Both the position numbers and the translations under genes were made by a program. A stretch of 58,500 nt of DNA from Methylacidimicrobium fagopyrum. Lineage in GTDB: Bacteria; Verrucomicrobiota; Verrucomicrobiia; Limisphaerales; UBA11358. The notes beneath the pieces are model-generated. The model was not told the origin of the DNA. It searched no databases and was given only the letters and a program-made list of their open reading frames with translations. Positions 8,084 to 16,230 of this stretch are shown here, piece after piece. The stretch is taken from assembly GCA_026225255.1 (NCBI GenBank), contig JAMFSJ010000023.1, positions 1-58,500 of the forward strand, given 5' to 3'. Positions within the stretch are counted from its first letter, which is position 1. Each line of letters starts with the position of its first letter.

Positions 8084-8631
8084 GCGCCCCGGCTAAAGAA
8101 AAAGTTTACGGCTTGATGGCGGAATTTGATTCGCCTGCCGCGATTTTAGACGCCGCGAAAAAAGTTCGTGACGCCGGTTACAGTCGTTGGGACACGTTCA
8201 CACCGTTCCCGATTCACGGCATGGACGAAGTGATGAAACTCGGCAATTCGCTCGTCGGTTGGGTCGCGTTGGGCGGCGGTGCCTTCATGTTTGCCAACGT
8301 CGCGTTTCTCATCTGGTTCAGCAACGCGTGGGATTATCCGCTGATCGTTGGCGGTAAGCCGATGTTTAGCGTGCCGATGACCTTCGTGCCGGCTTATATC
8401 ATGTTGATCATGGGCGGTGCCGTCGGTGCCTTGATCGGCATGTTGGCGTTCAACCAACTTCCGCGCTTGCATCATCCGCTTTTGAAAATACCGCAATTTG
8501 AAACGGCTTCGCGCGATAAATTCATTCTGCTCATCGGCGCGACCGATAAAAATTTCTCCGTCACGGAAACTCGCAAGCTGCTGGAACAACTCGGCGGCGC
8601 GCAAATCACCCTCGTGGAGGACGAAGACTGA
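8080..8631 (+). CDS. actD: ACIII subunit ActD (DUF3341)
   Basis: 183 aa. A short cytoplasmic N-terminal domain (VYGLMAEFDSPAAILDAA, then RDAGYSRWDTFTPFPIHGM) is followed by two membrane helices (about residues 59-79 and 104-128) and a soluble C-terminal domain. This is the DUF3341 architecture that defines ActD, a structural subunit flanking ActC. The ATG overlaps the actC stop by four bases and the stop overlaps the actE start by one base, so translation is coupled. Confidence 0.92.
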   Translation: MSAPAKEKVYGLMAEFDSPAAILDAAKKVRDAGYSRWDTFTPFPIHGMDEVMKLGNSLVGWVALGGGAFMFANVAFLIWFSNAWDYPLIVGGKPMFSVPMTFVPAYIMLIMGGAVGALIGMLAFNQLPRLHHPLLKIPQFETASRDKFILLIGATDKNFSVTETRKLLEQLGGAQITLVEDED

Positions 8632-9302
8632 TGCGCTACATCCTCTCCATTTTATTGATCGGTGCGGCCATTGGCGCGGCCACGTTTGGCATCCTCGGTT
8701 TGCCCGGACGTATTTCGTCCAAGCCGCCCGTGGAAATTTATTCGGACACTTACATGCCCGGCATGGATCGCCAGCCGAAATTGCGTCCGCAAAAACCGTT
8801 CGACTTCATGCCGAACGGCCTCAGCTCGCAATTGTCTCCCGCCGGAACCGTGGCCCGCAGTGCCGCGATTCAAACCGCGGATGGCGCGGTGTATCGCTAT
8901 GAAGATTCGCCCGTGAACACCGGCAAAACCACCGGCACGACGAATTTTATCGAAACCAATCCGTTGCCCGTCACGAGCGTTTTGCTCGCGCGCGGCCACG
9001 AACGCTTTGATATTTACTGCGCACCGTGTCACGGCAAATTGGGCGATGGCAATGGCATCACCAAAAAACTTGGCGTCATGCCGGCCGTCGCGAATTTGCA
9101 CGACGCGCGTATCATACAGATGACCGATGGCGAAATTTTCAACACCGTCACGCACGGCAAAGGTTTGATGGGCGCTTACGGCCCGATCGTGCCGACGGAA
9201 GACCGCTGGGCGCTGATCGCATATTTGCGCGCGCTGCAATTGAGCACGCTCGGTTCGACCGATGACTTGACGCCCGCGCAATCGGCCGCTTTGAATAAAT
9301 GA
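8631..9302 (+). CDS. actE: ACIII subunit ActE, monoheme cytochrome c
   Basis: 223 aa with an N-terminal anchor (ILLIGAAIGAATFGILGL). A conserved ActE-like linker (MPGMDRQPKLRPQKPF...) is followed by a cytochrome c domain with one heme site CAPCH. A Met ligand candidate lies in the GLMGAYGPIVP region. ActE carries electrons at the periplasmic face of ACIII, near ActA and ActB. It starts one base inside the actD stop and is followed by actF after a one-base gap. Confidence 0.93.
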   Translation: MRYILSILLIGAAIGAATFGILGLPGRISSKPPVEIYSDTYMPGMDRQPKLRPQKPFDFMPNGLSSQLSPAGTVARSAAIQTADGAVYRYEDSPVNTGKTTGTTNFIETNPLPVTSVLLARGHERFDIYCAPCHGKLGDGNGITKKLGVMPAVANLHDARIIQMTDGEIFNTVTHGKGLMGAYGPIVPTEDRWALIAYLRALQLSTLGSTDDLTPAQSAALNK

Positions 9303-9303
9303 C

Positions 9304-10584
9304 ATGAGTTCAAACCACGAAAAAAAATCGCCGCCGCTGAACCTTTCCGGTTGGCGCTGCGTGCCGACTTTGTTGATGGTCGTCGGCGGATTTTTGTCCC
9401 TCCTTGGCTTGGCCGTCACTTGGTATAAAAATACGCACGGCAACGTCAATAACCACGATTACCTCGCCGAGTTCGGCATGTCTTGGCTGCTCGCGTTCAT
9501 GTTTTTTTACAGCCTCGCGCTCGGCTCGTTGTTCTTGGTGATGGTGCATCATTTAACCGACGCCAGTTGGTCCGTCGGCATTCGCCGTTTCTGCGAACAT
9601 ATCGCATCGCTGCTCGGTTGGCCGTTGATCGTGATGTTTCTGCCGATCGCCATTTTTTCTAAGCACATTTATAGCTGGATGAATTACAGCCCGGAGACGA
9701 ATAACCTCGTCGCTGCGAAATTACCGGTGTTCACCACGTGCGGTTTTTACGTCACCTCGGCGATTTTCTTTGGCATCCTGTGGTTCCTCTCGTCGCGCTT
9801 AAGTTCGTTGTCTTTGCAACAGGATAAAACCGGGGCGGCGGAACAAACTCACAAGATGCGTTTTCATTCCGGTTGGGGCATCGTTGTTTTCGCGCTCGTG
9901 TTGACGTTCTCCGGCGTGCTCTGGATGAAAGCCACGCAATACGAATGGTTCTCTTGTATCTACGGCGTTTATTTCTTCTCCGACAGCGCGTGGATCGCGT
10001 TGGCCACGGTTTATATCATCGCCGCGATTTTATATCGTCAAGGCACACTAGCCGGTTTGTTACAGCGCAATTATTTCTACTTCATCGGCGTGTTGTTCTT
10101 CGGTTTCACGTTGTTCTCGGCTTACACGGAATTTGCGCAATACTTCGTCGTCTGGAACGCAAACATGCCGCAGGAAACGTTCTGGTATCTCATCCGTGAA
10201 AACGGCAATTGGTGGTGGTTGAGCATGATCTTGATCCTCGGCCATTTCTTCGTGCCGTTTTTTATCCTGTTGCCCGTCTCGGTGAAAACCAGTTTCAAAG
10301 TTGTCATTCCCGTCTGCCTCTGGGCGTGGCTGATGCACGCGCTGGATCTGGCGTTCAACATTTTTCCGACGTTGCACAACGATGGGTATCATTTCAAATG
10401 GATCTGGCTGCCGCTCGGCACGATGATGTTCATGGGCGGATTTTTGGCGCGCGTGTTCGTGAAGAAATTCACTTCCAATCCGCCGTATCCGATCCGCGAT
10501 CCGCGTTTGCTCGAAGCGATGGGCGTGAATCGTCACCTCGTCAACGACCTGACGCCGGCACCCAGCACGGGAGGTAACCAATGA
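9304..10584 (+). CDS. actF: ACIII subunit ActF, second NrfD-like membrane protein
   Basis: 426 aa with about ten predicted membrane helices, for example LLMVVGGFLSLLGLAVTW, SLALGSLFLVMVHHL and FFVPFFILLPV. ActF resembles ActC distantly, and in ACIII structures it forms the second four-helix-bundle subunit. The conserved MLLISRKTK-type motif of some homologues is not obvious here, but position, length and helix count fit. The stop overlaps the next start (ATGA). Confidence 0.92.
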   Translation: MSSNHEKKSPPLNLSGWRCVPTLLMVVGGFLSLLGLAVTWYKNTHGNVNNHDYLAEFGMSWLLAFMFFYSLALGSLFLVMVHHLTDASWSVGIRRFCEHIASLLGWPLIVMFLPIAIFSKHIYSWMNYSPETNNLVAAKLPVFTTCGFYVTSAIFFGILWFLSSRLSSLSLQQDKTGAAEQTHKMRFHSGWGIVVFALVLTFSGVLWMKATQYEWFSCIYGVYFFSDSAWIALATVYIIAAILYRQGTLAGLLQRNYFYFIGVLFFGFTLFSAYTEFAQYFVVWNANMPQETFWYLIRENGNWWWLSMILILGHFFVPFFILLPVSVKTSFKVVIPVCLWAWLMHALDLAFNIFPTLHNDGYHFKWIWLPLGTMMFMGGFLARVFVKKFTSNPPYPIRDPRLLEAMGVNRHLVNDLTPAPSTGGNQ

Positions 10585-10949
10585 CTGTTCAAAATTCCAA
10601 TCGCGCCACCGGGGCGGCGCTGATGTTCATCATCGGCAGTTTAGTTTTTATCGTGCTGACCATCGTGGCGAAATGTGTGATCACCGTGCCCGATATTGAC
10701 GCCGATCCGGGTGCGCTCCGCAGTCAGGCGCTCGCCCAGTTGCGCACGACCGAACATACCAATTTAACTGAACTCGGCTGGGCCGATAACGCCCGCGGTC
10801 TCGTGCGTTTGCCGATTGAAACCGCGCTACAAATCACCGCGCAAGCGTGGCAAAATCCCGCCGCCGCCCGCGCCGATCTGATTGCGCGCGAAAAAAAGGC
10901 CACGGCGCCCGCGCCGACGCGTCCTGCCAAACCCAGTGCCTTTGAATGA
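10581..10949 (+). CDS. Small single-pass membrane protein of the ACIII operon
   Basis: 122 aa with one N-terminal membrane helix (about residues 12-33, ALMFIIGSLVFIVLTIVAKC). The periplasmic part contains the likely conserved motif GWADNARGLVRLPIETALQI followed by a Pro/Ala/Lys-rich tail. It overlaps actF and the next gene by ATGA junctions, so it is made in step with the complex. Position and form suggest an accessory subunit linking ACIII to the oxidase-like module, comparable to small subunits of respiratory supercomplexes. No heme or metal motif is visible, and I cannot name the family. Confidence 0.75.
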   Translation: MTVQNSNRATGAALMFIIGSLVFIVLTIVAKCVITVPDIDADPGALRSQALAQLRTTEHTNLTELGWADNARGLVRLPIETALQITAQAWQNPAAARADLIAREKKATAPAPTRPAKPSAFE

Positions 10950-12364
10950 ACGTGAACGAAAAATCTAACGGAGACTGTGTCTCCCCGAGCCAGATTGACG
11001 CCTCGTGTCGCGTGCCGTCGCTCGCGCTCTTTGGCGGTGCGGCGTTGTGGCTCGTCGTCGGCCTTGCGCTCGCGTTGATCGCCTCGATCAAATTTCATCA
11101 GCCCGCTTTTCTCGCCGATTGTTCGCTGCTCACTTACGGTCACGTTCAAGCCGCCGCAAATGATCTGATCCTTTACGGCTTTGCGATTCCCGCCGCGCTC
11201 GGTGTGCTGCTCTGGATTTTTGCCCGTTTAAGTCAGGCTGAACTCGTCTTGCCCCTGGTTCCCGTCGTCGCGGCTCATATCTGGCACGTCGGTGTGCTGC
11301 TCGGCACGATCGGTATTTTGACGGGTAACAGCACGGGTTTCGCTTGGCTCGAATATCCGCGGCTCGTGTTTCCGCTGCTGCTCGTCGCGTTTATCTTGAT
11401 CGCCATTTCCGCCGTCGCCACCTTCGGCCAGCGCAAAGAACGCGAACTCTATCCGTCGCATTGGTTCCTGCTCGCCGCGCTGTTGTGGTTCCCGTGGATT
11501 TATTCAACGGCCAATATTTTCCTCGTCGTCTGGCCCGTGCGCGGCGTCGGGCAAGCCGTCATCAATTGGTGGTTCGTAAATAATTTACTGTTCGTCTGGC
11601 TCGCGCTCGTCGGCCTAGGCGTGGCGTTTTATTTCCTGCCGAAACTCGGTGGCAAACCGTTGCACAGCCGCTTCTGGGCGCAGTTCGCGTTTTGGACGTT
11701 GACCTTGTTCGGCACCTTCCTCGGCATTCCGCAAGGCGCACCGGTGCCGGCGTGGTATCCGGCGGCAAGTGCGTTGGCCTCCTCTTTGTTGATCATTCCA
11801 CTGATCGCCATTGCCATTATTTTTGTCAAAACAGTCTGTGGCGCGAACGTCAGTTGCAAAGGCGGGCCGTTCTGCTACATCAAATTCGGCACGGTGGCTT
11901 TTCTGTTGTCCGGCCTGATGACGATCGCCGTCAGTTGCCCGCATTTCAGCCAGATCACCCGCTTCACTTGGTTTGAAACGGCGCAGACGCAACTGCAACT
12001 CTTTGGATTTTTCGCGATCGTGATTCTTGGTGGCGCTTACGAAATTTTGCCGCGCGTGATGGGTTCTCCGTTGCCGTTCCCGAAATTCATTCGCTTCCAA
12101 CATTGGTGTTTCATGTTGGGCACCTTGTTGTTGGTTGGTTCGCTGGCGGTCAGCGGCATTCAACAAGGGTTGCATGATTACAGCTTTGACCTCGCGCTGC
12201 CGGCCTTGCGCATCAGCACGCTCGGTTTGTTCTTCTTGTTGCTCGGCAGCTTAATGTTTGCTGCCAATATTTTTGTGATGACAATCAAGTGGAATCTCGC
12301 GTTGGGTAAAACGGTGCTCGCGGCCGTGATTGCGCCGCTCAAAACTGCCGAGGTGAAATCATGA
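10946..12364 (+). CDS. Heme-copper oxidase subunit I homologue (CcoN-like) lacking metal ligands
   Basis: 472 aa, about twelve membrane helices, aligning with cbb3-type subunit I through LLTYGHVQA, GNSTGFAWLEYP, ELYPSHWFLLAALLWFPWIY, INWWFVNNLL, YFLPKLGGKPLHSR and YEILPRVMG. The canonical low-spin heme His aligns with Ala71. The first CuB His (GHN in CcoN) is Asn212, the CuB HH pair is missing (segment LGIPQGAPVPAW, 259-270), and the two helix-X histidines (HVH) are Gln347 and Gln349. The protein should therefore bind no heme-copper centre. It probably has a structural or quinone/proton-channel role alongside ACIII and the two cytochromes that follow. Automated annotation would probably call it cbb3 oxidase subunit I, which would be misleading about function. 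Confidence 0.82.
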   Translation: MNVNEKSNGDCVSPSQIDASCRVPSLALFGGAALWLVVGLALALIASIKFHQPAFLADCSLLTYGHVQAAANDLILYGFAIPAALGVLLWIFARLSQAELVLPLVPVVAAHIWHVGVLLGTIGILTGNSTGFAWLEYPRLVFPLLLVAFILIAISAVATFGQRKERELYPSHWFLLAALLWFPWIYSTANIFLVVWPVRGVGQAVINWWFVNNLLFVWLALVGLGVAFYFLPKLGGKPLHSRFWAQFAFWTLTLFGTFLGIPQGAPVPAWYPAASALASSLLIIPLIAIAIIFVKTVCGANVSCKGGPFCYIKFGTVAFLLSGLMTIAVSCPHFSQITRFTWFETAQTQLQLFGFFAIVILGGAYEILPRVMGSPLPFPKFIRFQHWCFMLGTLLLVGSLAVSGIQQGLHDYSFDLALPALRISTLGLFFLLLGSLMFAANIFVMTIKWNLALGKTVLAAVIAPLKTAEVKS

Positions 12365-13176
12365 AAAACGGGTTCACAGTTTTCATCGCCGCCCTGGTCG
12401 TGCTCGGCGCTTCGTGGACGGCTTTCGTGCTCGGCGCCGCCGTGCAACTCGGCCACGAAAAAAATACGACCGTGCTGAACAGTTCCGACGTTTATCCGTT
12501 GCAACGCGCCGGTGACGCCGCGTTCGGCTTGGACGTTTATCGCGCCAACGCTTGCGCCGCCTGTCACACCGAACAAGTGCAACAAAGCGGCATGGCCTGC
12601 GATGTCGTTTTGACCAGCGCGGGAAAAAATCCGACGGCGGTTTCCAATCTGGTTGCCACGTTGAAATTGATTGGTATCCCCGAAGTCGAAGCGGACGCCG
12701 CGGCGGATAAAATCACGGCGCTCGGAGGCAAAGTGGAGACCCGCATCCTTGCTACTGGCGGCGACATTGCGCGCGGCTGGGGCATTCGTCACAGCGTCGC
12801 CGCGGATTACCTTTACGATTATCCCGTCCAACTCGGCAGCCTCCGCGTCGGCCCAGATCTGGCCGCGATTGGCGTGCGCCTGGCCAATGCGAATGTGCTC
12901 TTGCAACATCTCTACGCGCCCAAAAGCGTGACTCCAAATTCCGCGATGCCGCCGTTCAAGTTTTTATTTGAAGTTCGCCCGATCGGCGCCACGCCTTCAC
13001 CGGACGCCTTGAATTTGCCCAAAGAATTTGCGCCCGCGAGCGGCTACGAAGTCGTGCCGAAACCGGAAGCCAAGCAACTCGTGGGGTATCTGTTGAGCCT
13101 GCGCGCCGATGTGCCGTTGTTTGAAGCGCCGTTCACGCCGCCGACGCCTGCCACCAATGCTCCTGCCACCAAATGA
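12361..13176 (+). CDS. CcoO-like membrane-anchored monoheme cytochrome c
   Basis: 271 aa. An N-terminal membrane helix (about residues 5-26) precedes a cytochrome c domain with CAACH in the CcoO-type context VYRANACAACHTEQVQ. Further CcoO features are GWGIRHSVAADYLYDYPVQL, GSLRVGPDLAAIGVR and a Met-ligand candidate in NSAMPPFKF. An insertion of about 60 residues with no heme motif (residues 80-135) separates the heme site from the rest. It probably accepts electrons from ActA/ActE. Because the partner subunit I has lost its metal sites, the final acceptor is unclear. It is coupled to both neighbours by ATGA overlaps. Confidence 0.88.
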   Translation: MKNGFTVFIAALVVLGASWTAFVLGAAVQLGHEKNTTVLNSSDVYPLQRAGDAAFGLDVYRANACAACHTEQVQQSGMACDVVLTSAGKNPTAVSNLVATLKLIGIPEVEADAAADKITALGGKVETRILATGGDIARGWGIRHSVAADYLYDYPVQLGSLRVGPDLAAIGVRLANANVLLQHLYAPKSVTPNSAMPPFKFLFEVRPIGATPSPDALNLPKEFAPASGYEVVPKPEAKQLVGYLLSLRADVPLFEAPFTPPTPATNAPATK

Positions 13177-13775
13177 GCGACGAATCTAAATCTTGTGCCA
13201 CTCCGTCCAACGCCGAACCCACGGCGACGCGTTCGACCGTTCCGATGTGGATTTTTTCCGCGACGCTCGTGCTGATTTATCTCGGCACAGTTTATTTCGA
13301 TCATCACAGCGGCTGGTTCAGTGCGAAGGTTTATTCGCCCTACGCTAACGTGGATGAATTGGAATTGTATCAGCCGAAATCCGGTGCCGCCGCCCAACTC
13401 GCGCGGGGTAAGCAAGTATACGAACAAGTCTGCGGTCTCTGCCACGGCGTGGACGGTCTCGGCAAACCCGGTCAAGCGCCGCCGCTGGCCGAGTCTGAGT
13501 TTGTTACAGCCAAAGGGATTACCCGTCTGACGCACATTCCCTTGCTGGGTGTGACCGGCAGCATCAAGGTTCAAGGCAAAGACTGGAATATGGCCATGGC
13601 CGCGATGGGCGCTGGCTTATCGGATTCCGATCTTGCCTCGGTGCTGACTTACATCCGCACCTCGTGGGGCAACCACGCTGAAGTCGTGGACGCTGACGCC
13701 GTGAAAGCTGTCCGCGCGACCATCAAATCATCCGCTCCGATGAACGGCGATCAGTTGATGAAGATGCCGGAATAA
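13173..13775 (+). CDS. CcoP-like membrane-anchored cytochrome c
   Basis: 200 aa. A polar cytoplasmic N-terminus is followed by a membrane helix (about residues 25-43, PMWIFSATLVLIYLGTVYF). The single cytochrome c domain has CGLCH in YEQVCGLCHGVDGLG and a Met-ligand region GKDWNMAMAAMG. It is shorter than diheme CcoP and carries only one heme. It is the last gene of the ten-gene operon and is followed 22 bp later by a strong terminator. It most likely exports electrons from the ACIII assembly to a separate terminal oxidase or soluble carrier. Confidence 0.88.
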   Translation: MSDESKSCATPSNAEPTATRSTVPMWIFSATLVLIYLGTVYFDHHSGWFSAKVYSPYANVDELELYQPKSGAAAQLARGKQVYEQVCGLCHGVDGLGKPGQAPPLAESEFVTAKGITRLTHIPLLGVTGSIKVQGKDWNMAMAAMGAGLSDSDLASVLTYIRTSWGNHAEVVDADAVKAVRATIKSSAPMNGDQLMKMPE

Positions 13776-13797
13776 CGGATTGGTATAAAATCTCTAA

Positions 13798-13824
13798 GGC
13801 GTCCGCTCAACGGACGCCTTTTTT
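13798..13824 (+). terminator. Intrinsic terminator of the ACIII operon
   Basis: GGCGTCCG and CGGACGCC form a perfect 8-bp stem with a five-base loop, followed by six T. It lies 22 bp after the last cytochrome gene. Confidence 0.92.
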
Positions 13825-13874
13825 ATTTGCGGTCGGGCCTCGCTGCCACTTGGCCGATCCGCGTCCAGCCGCGG

Positions 13875-15068
13875 TTAAACCGATTCAAACTGGAGCGCGC
13901 TTTTTGCCGCGCGTGTGCCGGTGGCGAAACAACCTTGCATCAAGTAGCCGCCGGTGGGTGCGTCCCAATCCATCATCTCACCGGCGACAAAAATTCCCGG
14001 CCAGCGACGCACCATGAGCGTGGCTTCCAACTCGTTCCAGCGGATTCCGCCCGCCGAAGAAATCGCCTCGGCCAACGGGCGCGGTTGGGTAAGTTTTAAC
14101 GCGCAATTTTTTGTCGTCGTGGCGAGTGCCTCGGCGGAAATGAAAGGCTCGTGAGTTTGCAGAATGGCAAAAGCGGCATCGCTCAAACGCCAGCGGGAAC
14201 GGGCTTCGGTGAGAAAGTTGCGCGGACAGTTGCCCAGTTTCTTTACGAGTTGTTCGACGGTGTGGGCGGGTTTGAAATCAAGGCTAATTTCCGGCGCCGC
14301 GAGCGCGCGCAACGCCGGGCCGAGTTCATAAATCGCGCCGCCTTCGAGTCCGTATTTCGTGATGAGCAATTCACCGGTGGCGGTCGTTTCGCCGACGCGC
14401 GCGGTGATGTTTTTCAACGGCTGACCTTCGACTTGTGCGAGCACGGCGGGCGACCAATCCAGCTCCCAACCGCAATTCGCCGCAGTGAGGGGCGCGATGG
14501 AAATATTTAATTTTTCCAGCACGGCAACCCAGCCGCCATCGGAACCGGTTTCCGGCCACGAGCCGCCCCCGAGCGCGAGGATTACGGCGTCCGCTTCAAA
14601 CGTGCGAACTTCGTCGGCGACTTGAAAATCTATTTGCCAGCGTTGGTCGAAACGGAGGTTGGTTAAACGATGGCGTAACGCGAATTGCACCCCGGCGGCG
14701 CGGAGTCGTTGCACCCAACGACGCAATAGCGGCGCGGCTTTGAGTTCGCGCGGATAGACACGTCCGCTCGTGGCGGCAAACGTTTCAATGCCGAGATCAG
14801 CGGCCCATTGGCGCAAGGCGTCGGCGTCAAATTCCGCGAGCAGGTTCGGCCAGAAATCGGTCGGTTGTTCCGGGCCGGTGTAGCGCGTGGCAAAACGTTC
14901 GCGCGGTTCGGCGTGGGTGAGATTAAGTCCGCCCCGGCCGGCGACGAGAAATTTTCGGCCGACCGAGGGTTTGGCGTCGAACAACGTTACGGTCGCGCCG
15001 CCCGCAACGGCAACTTCGGCTGCGCGCAAGCCGGCCGGTCCACCGCCGATAATGGCAATATTTTTGAT
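13875..15068 (-). CDS. BaiN/HI0933-like FAD-dependent oxidoreductase with no standard start codon
   Basis: A flavoprotein of the HI0933/BaiN family (TIGR03862-like). The N-terminal FAD-binding IAIIGGGPAGLRAAEVA is followed by the family signature VGRKFLVAGRGGLNLTH, a central ILALGGGSWPETGSDG and a C-terminal FVAGEMMDWDAPTGGYLMQG. The usual family N-terminus (MKNIAIIGGGPAG) is obtained only by reading through an ATC codon at 15068-15066 in the start position. There is no ATG, GTG or TTG between the stop at 15078 and a TTG at 15029, and starting at that TTG would remove the dinucleotide-binding glycines. The gene may use a rare ATC start or be damaged by an ATG-to-ATC change next to a repeat. 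Molecular function is unassigned; relatives are putative NAD(P)/FAD dehydrogenases. Confidence 0.82.
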   Translation of the reverse strand: MKNIAIIGGGPAGLRAAEVAVAGGATVTLFDAKPSVGRKFLVAGRGGLNLTHAEPRERFATRYTGPEQPTDFWPNLLAEFDADALRQWAADLGIETFAATSGRVYPRELKAAPLLRRWVQRLRAAGVQFALRHRLTNLRFDQRWQIDFQVADEVRTFEADAVILALGGGSWPETGSDGGWVAVLEKLNISIAPLTAANCGWELDWSPAVLAQVEGQPLKNITARVGETTATGELLITKYGLEGGAIYELGPALRALAAPEISLDFKPAHTVEQLVKKLGNCPRNFLTEARSRWRLSDAAFAILQTHEPFISAEALATTTKNCALKLTQPRPLAEAISSAGGIRWNELEATLMVRRWPGIFVAGEMMDWDAPTGGYLMQGCFATGTRAAKSALQFESV

Positions 15069-15116
15069 AGGGAAATTTTAACCGCGAACTACACGAAACA
15101 CACGAAAGGAAAAAAG

Positions 15117-15213
15117 CGGCAGCGGATCGAGGCATCACGCTGCGTCCGTCGCGGGAAGCGTAGTGGCACGGGCAGGAGCTCGTGCCACTACTTTCCGTGC
15201 GTCAGCTGCCGCG
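15117..15213. repeat. Large palindromic (MITE-like) element
   Basis: Nested inverted repeats: GCGGCAG pairs with CTGCCGC at the ends, and GTAGTGGCACG (15160-15170) pairs perfectly with CGTGCCACTAC (15181-15191) in the centre. It carries no recombinase gene. It occupies the 3' half of the small ORF at 15135-15296. Confidence 0.7.
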
Positions 15214-15296
15214 ACGTGAGGTGGCGGGAGCCGCTTTGGGTTTTTCTTTTTTCTTCTTTTTGACTTCTTTTTTTGACTGTTGTTTCCTTTGGCCAT
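15135..15296 (-). CDS. Small lysine-rich protein, 53 aa, with repeat-derived C-terminus
   Basis: The start MAKGNNSQKKKSKRRKKK resembles small basic hypothetical proteins beginning MAKGxNSQKK found in many bacteria (recalled from memory, no function known). The ATG at 15296 is clear. From about residue 25 the sequence (HVAADARKVVARAPARATT) is encoded by the palindromic element, which suggests that an insertion replaced the original C-terminus. The 5' side points to the same upstream region as the membrane protein at 15392. It may be a disrupted but still readable gene. Confidence 0.5.
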   Translation of the reverse strand: MAKGNNSQKKKSKRRKKKNPKRLPPPHVAAADARKVVARAPARATTLPATDAA

Positions 15297-15391
15297 ATGA
15301 ACTCCTGGTTATTGTTGAGGCCATAGTTACGCAGATTTAGTCGGGCATTTCAATAGTGGGCTCGGAGAATGCGCTTGAAATGTGGGACTAT

Positions 15392-16057
15392 CTAACCGCA
15401 GTAATCTTCCATCCCGCCATCACCAAAGTTGATGGAACACCACCATGAAAAACCGATCAGCATCCCCAGGGCAATCGGCAATGTCGCCCATAAAAGAAGG
15501 AACACGTCCGAACGATGAATTGAATGATCACCCATGGAAATGAGCACTAAGGTCATGGCGGCGAGGCTGCAAATCAGGCAAATGAAACAAATAACTGTGA
15601 GAAAATTAAGGAATGGCCAATTTTTTTCGCCCAGCCAAACTTGGTAGCAAATAAAGCCTCGGTAGCAAACCAAGCCTGCGATCAGAACCCAAGATGGTAA
15701 TGAACCAATGACGGTAATCAGTTTTAGCTGACGCCGTTTGGCGGGATTGTCTGACGGCGGTGGACAAATGCCGGCCATCGCCAGCGAAATAAAATAGATT
15801 AACGCCCAAGCCAACAAAATTTGGAGGACAAGTTTTTCAATCATTTCCGGCTTCAAATCAAGCCCGCCAAAAGCCAGATAGAAAATGGGTGGTGATAATG
15901 CCAATTCATTTTCTTGAATGAGAAAAAGCGGGCAAAGCAAACTTAGCGAGAGTGACCGGATCAAACGTCGCCGCGAAATCGGTAGTCCGCGCGTCCAGCG
16001 AAAGGTGGCAAAACAGCAAATGACACCAAGCGCCAATAGCAGGAGGGTGACAGCCAT
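15392..16057 (-). CDS. Hypothetical multi-pass membrane protein, 221 aa
   Basis: Six hydrophobic segments are visible: near residues 2-20, 36-66, 75-95, 112-132, 149-172 and 186-208 (for example LKLITVIGSLPSWVLIAGLV and DVFLLLWATLPIALGMLIGF). The protein is otherwise featureless, with no catalytic motif or recognised family. Composition is less GC-rich than the neighbouring metabolic genes. It stands alone between the small basic ORF and the ars operon and is probably of accessory origin. Confidence 0.65.
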   Translation of the reverse strand: MAVTLLLLALGVICCFATFRWTRGLPISRRRLIRSLSLSLLCPLFLIQENELALSPPIFYLAFGGLDLKPEMIEKLVLQILLAWALIYFISLAMAGICPPPSDNPAKRRQLKLITVIGSLPSWVLIAGLVCYRGFICYQVWLGEKNWPFLNFLTVICFICLICSLAAMTLVLISMGDHSIHRSDVFLLLWATLPIALGMLIGFSWWCSINFGDGGMEDYCG

Positions 16058-16109
16058 AAATAAAATATTACCGAAATAATTTTACAGCCATAGATTTAAG
16101 CCACTCTAA

Positions 16110-16230
16110 AGCGCGGAAGTGATTAGGCAAGTGTGAAGATTTTCTAAACCACTAATCTTCACTAATAAAAAATTGTCGGACCGGATGATGCGCGTGGATG
16201 AGCGAAGATTAGCGGTTGAAATTACTTCCC
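16110..16230. repeat. Degenerate copy of the CGCTAATCTT palindromic element
   Basis: AACCACTAATCTTCACTAAT near 16147 and AGCGAAGATTAGCGGTTGAA near 16201-16220 form an imperfect inverted repeat of the same family as the two elements at 20.3-20.6 kb. The right part runs into the end of arsC. Confidence 0.65.

Noticed and set aside
10946..13775. A functional cbb3-type cytochrome c oxidase
   Set aside because: The subunit I homologue lacks every heme and copper ligand, so oxygen reduction at this protein is not expected.
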